Positions 1 to 6,830 of a stretch of DNA of 9,051 nucleotides are shown in pieces. This stretch comes from Candidatus Cloacimonadota bacterium. GTDB lineage: Bacteria > Cloacimonadota > Cloacimonadia > Cloacimonadales > JAJBBL01. Within the stretch, counting starts at the first letter, position 1. Every line of letters starts with the position of its first letter. The notes beneath the pieces are model-generated. The model saw only the letters and a program-made list of their open reading frames with translations, had not been told where the DNA came from and did no database searches. A program made the translations under genes and the position numbers. The stretch covers positions 1-9,051 of the forward strand of contig JAJBBL010000103.1 of NCBI GenBank assembly GCA_020532365.1, written 5' to 3'.

Positions 1-1566
1 GACGAGTTTTATACTACCTCAAGCTCCAGTGGTAAGTTCATTATTCCAGGTGTGTTTAACGGACATTTATATAAACTAACTATTGAAGCGGAAGGGTATG
101 TAGATCATATTGACTATATTACCATAGCGGAAGATGATGAAGATATCGACTTAGGCCGTATCAGAATGATTGAGGTCGCTTATCCAGTGTATCAGGTTGA
201 GTTAGAAGAAGGCGAGGATGATGTTGTAGAGCTCACTTGGGAAGCACCGATAGCGAAATATAGTCAGTTCAGACACGACAGTGGCATAGTTGAAAAATCT
301 TTCGGTATAGCGAGTGGTAACGAAGACTCAGTCTTCGGCTCAGCTTATCATACCCCTGCTCAGATAAATGAAATCAGCTGGTATTTAACCAGTGATGGCG
401 GACCTCACGAGACAGTAAAAGTGGTAATATTCGGCTTGAATGAAGATGGAATACCAGATAGCTCACAACTATTGTATGAGAAGTCAGAAATTGAAAATAG
501 AGATGATAACTGGAACTATCACAGACTCCCTTATGCCATCGGAGCACCGAACGGTTTTCTTGTTGGAGTATGCTACACAGGTAACATTGGCATAGCTATC
601 GATAGTGGCACAGATGAAGAGTATCCTTTCGCCGAAGGATGTAACTACATCAACCTCGACTACAAAAACAACATATGGAGAGATATCTCAATGGCTGGCT
701 TCCCAAATAACTACCTTATCAGAGCAAACGGGTACGATCTCTATGAGGAAGAAACACACGATGTCCGCTTTGAACGTGCGTTAACAAACTATGTTGTCTA
801 CCGTATGTTAGAAGGGGAAGAAGAGAATAAAGAGAACTGGGTTGAGCTCGGTAAATCAGACCTACTAATGTTTGAAGACACCACTCTAAAAGCAGCTACT
901 ACCGGTGAATACAGATACGGTGTAGTTGCAGAATACGATAACGATGTCTTCTCCACTGCTGTATTATCAAAGACTATTGAGCATATCAAAATGATCCCAG
1001 ATGCCCCAGTCAATCTAAGCTATGACCTGCTCGACTACGGATATGTTAAGCTTGAATGGGAACCGGCAAACGAAGAAGAGCTTGAAATTGACGGATATAA
1101 CATCTACCGTGACAATGAGAAGTTGAACGAAAATATCGTCACCCAGTTAACGTATACAGATACAGAGACTGAAAATGGCGTCTCATACATTTACTATGTA
1201 TGTGCAGTCAAAGATGGAGAAGAATCTGAGCCGTCCGAAAGGGTTGAAGTTATTATAACTAACGTAGCTAAAGAGATTGAACTCCCTGTAGTTACCAAGT
1301 TAGAGAACAACTATCCGAACCCGTTCAATCCAGAAACAACTATCGACTACTCGTTAGCTGACGACCAATTTGTTAAGCTGGAAATATATGATATTAAAGG
1401 AAGATTAGTTAAAACACTGATCAATGACTCGCAGAGTAAAGGGAAATATAGCGTAGTTTGGAAAGGTATAGATAACAAGGGGAATCAAGTGGGAAGTGGT
1501 ATCTATCTATATCGTATCTCGGCGGGGAGCTATAGCTCTACTAAGAAGATGATTCTGATGAAATAA
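1..1566 (+). CDS. Secreted multidomain protein with FN3-like domains and a C-terminal T9SS/Por-type sorting domain (5' partial)
   Basis: The frame is open from the first base of the window, so the gene starts upstream; 521 residues are visible and the GTG at 52 is internal. In order, visible residues about 1-55 look like the end of a carboxypeptidase-regulatory-like beta-sandwich (GKFIIPGVFNGHLYKLTIEAEGY). Residues 63-87 look like the first strands of a fibronectin-III-like domain (VVELTWEAP). Residues about 89-247 form a separate beta-rich domain ending in NNYLIRANGYDL. Residues 252-329 look like the remaining FN3 strands (TNYVVYRM onward). A complete FN3-like domain covers 332-419 (VKLEWEP, IDGYNIYRD). 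Residues 433-521 are a FlgD-Ig-like C-terminal sorting domain with NYPNPFNPETT, GIYLYRISAG and terminal STKKMILMK. Such tails direct cargo across the outer membrane by type IX secretion in the FCB group. The family points to a cell-surface or extracellular product, but no catalytic domain is visible, so its activity is unknown. The composition is acidic. Transcription probably ends at the hairpin just downstream. Confidence 0.85.
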   Translation, partial: DEFYTTSSSSGKFIIPGVFNGHLYKLTIEAEGYVDHIDYITIAEDDEDIDLGRIRMIEVAYPVYQVELEEGEDDVVELTWEAPIAKYSQFRHDSGIVEKSFGIASGNEDSVFGSAYHTPAQINEISWYLTSDGGPHETVKVVIFGLNEDGIPDSSQLLYEKSEIENRDDNWNYHRLPYAIGAPNGFLVGVCYTGNIGIAIDSGTDEEYPFAEGCNYINLDYKNNIWRDISMAGFPNNYLIRANGYDLYEEETHDVRFERALTNYVVYRMLEGEEENKENWVELGKSDLLMFEDTTLKAATTGEYRYGVVAEYDNDVFSTAVLSKTIEHIKMIPDAPVNLSYDLLDYGYVKLEWEPANEEELEIDGYNIYRDNEKLNENIVTQLTYTDTETENGVSYIYYVCAVKDGEESEPSERVEVIITNVAKEIELPVVTKLENNYPNPFNPETTIDYSLADDQFVKLEIYDIKGRLVKTLINDSQSKGKYSVVWKGIDNKGNQVGSGIYLYRISAGSYSSTKKMILMK

Positions 1567-1585
1567 AATAGAAAGACTTCAATAA

Positions 1586-1617
1586 AAAAGAGCAAGGGAT
1601 AAAACCCTTGCTCTTTT
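1586..1617. terminator. Bidirectional intrinsic terminator between convergent genes
   Basis: A perfect 13-bp inverted repeat, AAAAGAGCAAGGG (1586-1598) and CCCTTGCTCTTTT (1605-1617), flanks a 6-nt loop. On the plus strand the GC-rich core is followed by TTTTGTTTT. On the minus strand it is followed by TTTTTTATT. It lies 19 nt after the plus-strand stop codon at 1566 and 18 nt past the nrdJ stop codon at 1636, so it can end transcripts from both sides. Confidence 0.9.
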
Positions 1618-1635
1618 GTTTTATAAATAGGCCTG

Positions 1636-3903
1636 TTAACACTTAGACCAACCACAAAAGTTGCACTTACGGCATCCTTCACTAAACTCTATCGTTCCAC
1701 CACAATCTGGACATGAGCCATATTCTGTTTTTTGGTCAGAAGTGGTTGGGTTAACGGTTAGACTGATCACTTGCTCCATTGGTGAAATACCGTGGATTTG
1801 TCCATTGTTTTGGAGCCTCAAATAAGACTCTAAAGCCTTGGCTATAGCGTCTGCACAGGAGGTGACCATTGTTCCACCATACCACATCGGAGAAGGACAA
1901 CGGATTCCGCGGAGCTGATTGATCAACGACTCCACTTTCACGTTAGTTCTTAAACAAAGAGAAGCAAGACGTGCTACTGCTTCCAATTGAGCAGATGCAC
2001 AACCACCAACCTTACCCATCTGAGTGAACACCTCAAATGCCCCATTCTCATCAGAGTTAATAGTAACATACATATGCCCACAACCAGTCTCAACACGGCT
2101 TGTAATGCCATTCATTATCTCAGGTCTGTTACGGGGTGCTACTCTATCAACTGTGGCAGCTTGTGCATTAGATTTTGTCTGAGCAGTGCTCAACACCTGA
2201 TTGTCACGACTACCGTCACGATACACTGTAATACCCTTACAGCCTAACTTATAAGCGAGTAAGAAGCTTGCTTTTATGTCCTCTTTAGTGGCATTATTAG
2301 AAAAGTTAATCGTCTTAGATACGGCGTTGTCGGTATACTTCTGGAAAGCGGCTTGCATACGAATATGCCACTCTGGGCTAATATCGTGGGTAGTTACAAA
2401 AATATCTTTAACTTCCTGAGGCAGTTCTGTGAAAGAGGCTATAGAGTTGGCATTTGCAATCTTTTCCATCAGCTCTTCCGAATATAAGCCGAGCTCTCTC
2501 ATCTTTTTCTCAAAAATCGAGTTAACGTAGACCAGCTTTTCCCCGTCCATAACGTTTTTGATATAAACTAAGGAGAATTGAGGCTCTATACCGCTTGAAG
2601 CGTTAGCGATCATACTAATAGTACCGGTTGGTGCTATAGTGGTCACAGTAGCGTTTCTGATCCCATATTTCTTTATGTCTGCAATAAGACCTTTCCAGTC
2701 GAGCTTGCCCCCTTCCCTTTCTAACTTACCCTTTTCATAGATACTCCCTTTGAAATTGGTAAAAGCACCTTTCTTCTTGGCGAGCTCTACAGATTGGTAT
2801 TTTGAGTAGTAATCGATAAACTCCATCAACTCTTCGGCAATTTCAACACCCCTATCGCTATTATAAGGGACTTCCATCAAATAAAGCAGATCCGCAAAAC
2901 CCATTATGCCGAGACCTATCTTTCGGTTCGCACGTGCCATCTCTCCGATCTCGGGGAGGGGGAATTGAGACTGATCAATAACTGCATCTAAAAACTCAAC
3001 AGAATTGAAGATAGCTTCACGGAGTGAAGTCCAGTCGTATTTACCATCACGATAGAACTGAGCTACGTTTATCGATCCTAAGTTACACGCCTCATTGGGC
3101 AGTAGTGGCTGCTCTCCACAGGGATTAGTCGATTCGATTTGACCGATATGTGGTGTTGGGTTGTACTTGTTAATTATGTCGATAAAGACGACTCCAGGCT
3201 CACCATTCGAATAGGCCATCTCTACTAAAAGCTCAAAAACATCGGTTGAATTAAGTGTGTTCGTAACCTTTTTTGTATGTGGTGAAATCAAATTGAAGTC
3301 TTCACCTTTTTTAAGCGCTTTCATAAACTCATCGGTTATGCCAACACTTAGATTAAAGTTATTCAGAGCCGTAAGATCACTCTTCGCAGTGATAAACTCA
3401 ATAATTTGAGGATGATCTACGTTCAAGATAGCCATGTTCGCGCCACGGCGTGTACCACCCTGCTTTACTGCGTCAGTCGCGGCATTAAAGACTTGTAAAA
3501 AGGAGATAGGACCACTGGAAACACCACTTGTAGTCTTTACTCGAGCATCGGTCTCTCTAAGTCGACTGAAACTGAAACCGGTACCACCCCCACTTTTGTG
3601 GATAAGAGCTGCATTTTTAATCGAAGTGAAAATACTATCGATACTATCGTCAATAGGGAGCACAAAACAGGCAGACAGCTGTTGAAGGTCATTACCCGCA
3701 TTCATTAGGGTTGGAGAGTTTGGGAGAAAGTAACCGGAGTCCAACAGAGAGACAAACCTCTTTTTTAGATCAGCGTCTCCCGCGCTGATGTTTTCAGCCA
3801 CTCTATCAATCATTCCATTCCAATCTTCCGCTATTTTACCTTTAGCGTCTTTTTTGTAATATCTTTTCTCGAGGACTACCCTCGCGTTATCGGAAAGAAT
3901 CAT
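1636..3903 (-). CDS. nrdJ: Adenosylcobalamin-dependent (class II) ribonucleotide reductase
   Basis: It reduces ribonucleotides to deoxyribonucleotides in the cytoplasm, using adenosylcobalamin instead of oxygen or a glycyl radical to create the thiyl radical. The product is 755 aa from the chosen start. NPCGEQPLL (residues 260-268) supplies Asn260, the presumed radical Cys262 and Glu264. By spacing to the Thermotoga-type enzyme, Cys79 (SACFVLPI) and Cys273 are the likely redox pair. GGGTGFSFSR (105-114), GGTRRGANMA (149-158) and the APTGT loop near 425 are typical barrel motifs. A TSCPD-type domain follows at about 595-690, reading TSCAD here. The C-terminus is cysteine-rich (C731, C734, C744, C747, C750, C755), consistent with a zinc ribbon plus a terminal CGWSKC re-reduction pair. 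There is no N-terminal ATP-cone, so overall-activity allostery is probably absent. I chose ATG 3903 because GAGGT lies 7 nt upstream. An in-frame ATG at 3948 would add 15 residues but lacks a good ribosome site and would place the putative -10 element inside the gene. It is convergent with the secreted-protein gene. Confidence 0.95.
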   Translation of the reverse strand: MILSDNARVVLEKRYYKKDAKGKIAEDWNGMIDRVAENISAGDADLKKRFVSLLDSGYFLPNSPTLMNAGNDLQQLSACFVLPIDDSIDSIFTSIKNAALIHKSGGGTGFSFSRLRETDARVKTTSGVSSGPISFLQVFNAATDAVKQGGTRRGANMAILNVDHPQIIEFITAKSDLTALNNFNLSVGITDEFMKALKKGEDFNLISPHTKKVTNTLNSTDVFELLVEMAYSNGEPGVVFIDIINKYNPTPHIGQIESTNPCGEQPLLPNEACNLGSINVAQFYRDGKYDWTSLREAIFNSVEFLDAVIDQSQFPLPEIGEMARANRKIGLGIMGFADLLYLMEVPYNSDRGVEIAEELMEFIDYYSKYQSVELAKKKGAFTNFKGSIYEKGKLEREGGKLDWKGLIADIKKYGIRNATVTTIAPTGTISMIANASSGIEPQFSLVYIKNVMDGEKLVYVNSIFEKKMRELGLYSEELMEKIANANSIASFTELPQEVKDIFVTTHDISPEWHIRMQAAFQKYTDNAVSKTINFSNNATKEDIKASFLLAYKLGCKGITVYRDGSRDNQVLSTAQTKSNAQAATVDRVAPRNRPEIMNGITSRVETGCGHMYVTINSDENGAFEVFTQMGKVGGCASAQLEAVARLASLCLRTNVKVESLINQLRGIRCPSPMWYGGTMVTSCADAIAKALESYLRLQNNGQIHGISPMEQVISLTVNPTTSDQKTEYGSCPDCGGTIEFSEGCRKCNFCGWSKC

Positions 3904-3910
3904 AAAAAAC

Positions 3911-3915
3911 ACCTC
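3911..3915 (-). promoter_or_regulatory. Ribosome-binding site of nrdJ
   Basis: GAGGT on the minus strand (GTGAGGTG in context) lies 7 nt before the ATG at 3903. This decides the start codon in favour of the shorter 755-aa product over the in-frame ATG at 3948. Confidence 0.75.
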
Positions 3916-3919
3916 ACTT

Positions 3920-3930
3920 TTTATAGTATA
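3920..3930 (-). promoter_or_regulatory. Putative -10 promoter element of nrdJ
   Basis: TATACTATAAA on the minus strand contains the -10-like hexamer TATACT (3925-3930) and ends 16 nt before the nrdJ ATG. The identical 11-mer occurs in front of lon. No convincing -35 hexamer is visible at 16-18 nt spacing. If this is a promoter, the leader would be very short, about 15 nt. The call rests on resemblance and recurrence only. Confidence 0.4.
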
Positions 3931-3948
3931 TATTTGTTTTTCTTTCAT

Positions 3949-4446
3949 TTAGCTCGTGTGTGGAACAATAAGTTTGCTGTTGGTTAAATACCCCTAAAAG
4001 GTAAGTAGCAAAGCGCTTTAATTCTCAGCTCAAGCGTTCCACCCAGTCAATAAAAACTGCTCTGCCTTTCTGTCAATCTAACAATTGGAGGAAACGTTTT
4101 AAGAAAACCTGTTGGTCATTCTAAGTGTAGCTTTAATCGGCAGGTTAGGGAGTTTGGTTAAAAACACATTATTTTTTAGGGATGCCGAATAGAGGAATTC
4201 AGGAGTATCAATGTCTAACGATTTAACTTTTTATCACGGTCACGCATTGACATTAAAAGAGTATAAAGCATTACTGGCAAAAGTGTTGCAAACACATATT
4301 GGGCAAATATTGTACATCAGTAGACACTACACTATGGTGTCCAACAGCGGCTCTAATAGAGGTCTGGCAGCGGCTTTTGTCTTTGAGGTGACGTTATATT
4401 TTTGCCATCTCGTTACCCCTCAATCGGGACACATCTCACCACTCTA
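3949..4446. other. About 500-nt gap between nrdJ and lon with no confident gene
   Basis: This gap is long compared with the 14-nt and 56-nt spacings of the neighbouring minus-strand genes. It contains a 10-bp palindrome AAAGCGCTTT (4010-4019) and an 8-bp palindrome AAACGTTT (4092-4099). It also holds two copies of CTGTTGGT (3977-3984, 4109-4116), two of TTGGTTAAA (3980-3988, 4154-4162) and two of CAGCGGCT (4345-4352, 4368-4375). A small hairpin GACAC-9 nt-GTGTC lies near 4324-4342. I see no tRNA, no recognisable structured RNA, no CRISPR repeats and no terminal inverted repeats of an insertion sequence. No clear intrinsic terminator for lon is visible. The only coding candidate is the open frame starting at 4211, described separately. 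Confidence 0.6.
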
Positions 4447-4774
4447 CTACTTATCAACAAGAACGAGTTTAAGAATCTCTCTATATTCACTAACGAAATA
4501 TATTTTAAGTTCCTTATCTATTTCCACATCTAAATCTTCAAAGGTGTCTCTATTTTCTTCAGGCAGGATGATCCCTTTTATTCCAGCTCTTTTAGCTGCG
4601 AGTATTTTCTCTTTTAAGCCACCTATTGGTAACACCTTTCCTTTTAGGGTTAGCTCACCCGTCATTGCAATGTCTGGTCTCACCCTTTTACCAGTGAGCA
4701 GGGAGATGACTGCGGTTGTGAGTGTTATACCGGCGGATGGTCCATCTTTGGGTATAGCTCCTGCAGGCAGATGA
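4211..4774 (+). other. Doubtful plus-strand open frame, 187 codons, overlapping lon antisense
   Basis: An ATG at 4211 is preceded by AGGAG (4201-4205) with a 5-nt spacer, a good bacterial ribosome site. The first 79 or so codons lie in the gap outside lon and read like plausible protein (for example LTLKEYKALLAKVLQTHIGQ). The rest is antisense to the 3' end of lon and has the serine- and leucine-rich look of a shadow frame. The same frame is also open from 4103 to a single TAG at 4190-4192, just ahead of this ORF. I recognise no family. It could be a small gene whose end was lost, a relic, or chance. A real gene overlapping lon by 328 nt is unlikely. Confidence 0.2.
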
Positions 4775-6774
4775 ATATGGAAGTCAGATTTACTGAATAG
4801 TTCAGGATTAACGCCGAACTCCTTATGATTGCTTTTGATATAGCTAAAGGCGAGGTTAGCTGACTCTTTCATTATTTCACCGAGCAGTCCGGTCATTTTA
4901 AGATTCCCTTTCCCCGGCATCGAGATAGCTTCACAAAAGAGAATTTCGCCACCGTAAGGTGTCCAAGCGAGGCCTGTTACGACCCCTACTTCTGGTTTTT
5001 TATTAGCAATTTCAGCGGAATACTTACGACGTCCGAGATAATCTTTAACATTTTTATCGGTAATGATGAATAGTGTATCGGTCTCTTCAGAGGCTATTTT
5101 GCGTGCCACTTTACGGGCTATAGAGGCGATCATTCTCTGCAGATTTCTCACCCCTGCTTCTCTAACGTAATATCGTATAATCTCTTGTAGGGCAGATCTT
5201 TGGAATCTAATATTTTTCCCGGTCAGGCCATTATTAGTCGTTTCTTTTGGCACGAGGTACTTTCTGGCGATATGTATTTTCTCTTCTTCTACGTAGCTTG
5301 AGAACTCCAAGACCTCCATTCTATCACGCAATGGTGGGGGTATAGTCTCGAGTGTGTTAGCAGTAGTGATGAACATAACATCTGAGAGGTCAAACTTGAG
5401 GTTGATATAGTTGTCTATGAACTCATTGTTTTGTTCAGGGTCTAACACCTCTAAAAGTGCTGATGCGGGGTCACCTCGGAAATCACGTCCTACTTTATCG
5501 ATTTCATCGAGCATAAAGAGAGGGTTAGCAGTCCCAGCCCGTTTTATTTCGGTAATTATTTTACCAGGCATAGCGCCGACATAAGTACGTCTATGTCCTC
5601 TTATTTCAGCTTCATCGTGGATACCGCCCAGTGAAATTCTGATGAATTTACGACCAAGTGAGCGTGCTATTGACTTACCGAACGATGTTTTGCCCACCCC
5701 TGGAGGTCCGATAAAACAGAGGATAGGTCCTTTTAGTTTTTGGTTTAATTTTTTTACTGAAATGAACTCGAGGATTCGTTCTTTAATTTTTTCGAGTCCA
5801 TAATGATCAGCCTCTAAAATTTCCTCAATTCTTTTCAAGTTAAGTCTATCTTTCGAGTGTTTATTCCAGGGTATATTAACGAGCCATTCTATATAGTTAC
5901 GTTCAACGCTATATTCGGAAGAGGCGGGTGTCATAATCTCCATTCTTTCGAGTATTTCGTACGCTTCTTCTTCTACGTAATCGGGTAATTTTGCCTCAAT
6001 TATTTTCATACGCCATAGGTCAATTTCTCTATCGGAGTCATCTGTTTCATCGAGTTCTCTTTTAATAGCGGAGAGCTGTTCTCTGAGGTAGTATTTTTTC
6101 TGATCTTCGTCCATTTCGAGCTGGATATTACTTCTGATTGCGTTCTCCACCTTCATCTGTTTGATCAGTTCTGCAAGGGCTTTATTAAGTCGCTCGAACC
6201 GTTTTGCTATATCGACCGACTCGAGGATTTCCTGTTTTTTAAGGACGTCTAACGGTAGGTTTCCGGCAATAATATCTGCGACTCTACCTGGCTGTTTAAT
6301 ATTTCTAAGGCCGAAGATTATCTCTCGGTTCAGGTCGGGCGATTCGCTGATAATTTGGTCAACCAACTCGGTAGCAACGTTTCTAAGGGCTGAGATTTTA
6401 GCACTATCGAGTACTTTTTCTTGTACAGGTTTAACTTCAGCCATAATGAATGGTTCTTTATGGCTAATTCTTTCGATTTTAATCCTCGAAACGCCTTGCA
6501 ACAGAAGGCTAATCGAACCGTCTTGATTTCGGAGCATCCTGAGGATTGTCACGGCGGTTCCATACTCATAAATATCGGTATCTTCGGGATCATCGCTATT
6601 CTCATTTGCAAGGAAGAAGCCGAGTAGCTTATCGTTAGACAGCGCATAGTCGATAACCTTTTTAGGCTCATCATCAGTGACTATCAGAGGTATCATCAGG
6701 TAAGGGAACATTACGGTGTTATTTAAATGGATAACAGGTAGTGTTCTGGGGATTCGATTAGTTTGTTCACTCAT
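4447..6774 (-). CDS. lon: ATP-dependent Lon protease (LonA type)
   Basis: This cytosolic AAA+ serine-lysine protease degrades misfolded and selected regulatory proteins. Its 775 aa match the usual LonA length (E. coli Lon has 784). The substrate-binding N-domain spans about residues 10-200 (RTLPVIHLNNTVMFPYLMIP), followed by a helical linker with the family signature YYLREQLSAIKREL (228-241). The AAA+ module has Walker A GPPGVGKTS (356-364), Walker B FMLDEIDK (420-427), sensor TTAN (470-473) and a likely arginine finger in PLRDRME (R485). The C-terminal protease domain has PKDGPSAG with nucleophile Ser680 and GGLKEK with catalytic Lys723, the canonical 43-residue spacing. All key residues are present, so the enzyme should be active. 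The ATG at 6774 has GGGAG 8 nt upstream. It lies 56 nt downstream of the lolC/E-type gene on the same strand and probably has its own promoter. Confidence 0.97.
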   Translation of the reverse strand: MSEQTNRIPRTLPVIHLNNTVMFPYLMIPLIVTDDEPKKVIDYALSNDKLLGFFLANENSDDPEDTDIYEYGTAVTILRMLRNQDGSISLLLQGVSRIKIERISHKEPFIMAEVKPVQEKVLDSAKISALRNVATELVDQIISESPDLNREIIFGLRNIKQPGRVADIIAGNLPLDVLKKQEILESVDIAKRFERLNKALAELIKQMKVENAIRSNIQLEMDEDQKKYYLREQLSAIKRELDETDDSDREIDLWRMKIIEAKLPDYVEEEAYEILERMEIMTPASSEYSVERNYIEWLVNIPWNKHSKDRLNLKRIEEILEADHYGLEKIKERILEFISVKKLNQKLKGPILCFIGPPGVGKTSFGKSIARSLGRKFIRISLGGIHDEAEIRGHRRTYVGAMPGKIITEIKRAGTANPLFMLDEIDKVGRDFRGDPASALLEVLDPEQNNEFIDNYINLKFDLSDVMFITTANTLETIPPPLRDRMEVLEFSSYVEEEKIHIARKYLVPKETTNNGLTGKNIRFQRSALQEIIRYYVREAGVRNLQRMIASIARKVARKIASEETDTLFIITDKNVKDYLGRRKYSAEIANKKPEVGVVTGLAWTPYGGEILFCEAISMPGKGNLKMTGLLGEIMKESANLAFSYIKSNHKEFGVNPELFSKSDFHIHLPAGAIPKDGPSAGITLTTAVISLLTGKRVRPDIAMTGELTLKGKVLPIGGLKEKILAAKRAGIKGIILPEENRDTFEDLDVEIDKELKIYFVSEYREILKLVLVDK

Positions 6775-6782
6775 AGTATTTT

Positions 6783-6787
6783 CTCCC
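6783..6787 (-). promoter_or_regulatory. Ribosome-binding site of lon
   Basis: GGGAG on the minus strand is separated from the lon ATG (6774) by 8 nt. This supports the annotated start, which also gives the standard LonA N-terminus. Confidence 0.7.
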
Positions 6788-6798
6788 TTTATAGTATA
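6788..6798 (-). promoter_or_regulatory. Putative -10 promoter element of lon
   Basis: TATACTATAAA on the minus strand, with hexamer TATACT at 6793-6798, ends 13 nt before the lon ATG and directly abuts the ribosome-binding site. It is identical over 11 bases to the element in front of nrdJ. It lies in the 56-nt gap after the permease gene, so lon could be transcribed on its own in addition to read-through from lysS-lolC/E. No clear -35 box is visible, and no heat-shock element is recognised. Confidence 0.4.
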
Positions 6799-6830
6799 GC
6801 TTTAAGTCTTTATTTACGAGGCTCATAAGA

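Noticed and set aside
52..54. GTG as the start of the secreted protein.
   Set aside because: The upstream 17 codons are open and continue the same beta-sandwich (SSGKFIIPGVFNGHLYKL), so the GTG is an internal valine and the real start is outside the window.
1987..2247. Plus-strand open frame inside nrdJ.
   Set aside because: It is antisense to the TSCPD-domain region of nrdJ, with no supporting start signal and no protein-like motifs.
3925..3942. NrdR-box-like AT-rich sequence (CAAATATATACTAT) just upstream of nrdJ.
   Set aside because: The conserved C and G flanking the core of the NrdR palindrome are missing and there is no second box at the usual spacing. It is better explained as an AT-rich promoter region.
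4139..4145. ACCTGCC on the minus strand upstream of nrdJ, matching the end of a cobalamin-riboswitch B12 box, which would suit a B12-dependent enzyme.
   Set aside because: Only this 7-mer matches. The preceding bases of the B12 box and the upstream conserved core blocks of the riboswitch are not present, and the site lies about 235 nt before the start codon, upstream of the likely promoter.
4380..4446. Possible rho-independent terminator after lon.
   Set aside because: Only a 5-bp GGTGA/TCACC pairing across a long loop and a 3-bp CCC/GGG stem are visible, and no T-run follows a stable GC stem on the minus strand.
6161..6627. Plus-strand open frames antisense to the N-terminal third of lon.
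   Set aside because: They are fully contained in lon, overlap each other in different frames and show serine/leucine-rich shadow composition.
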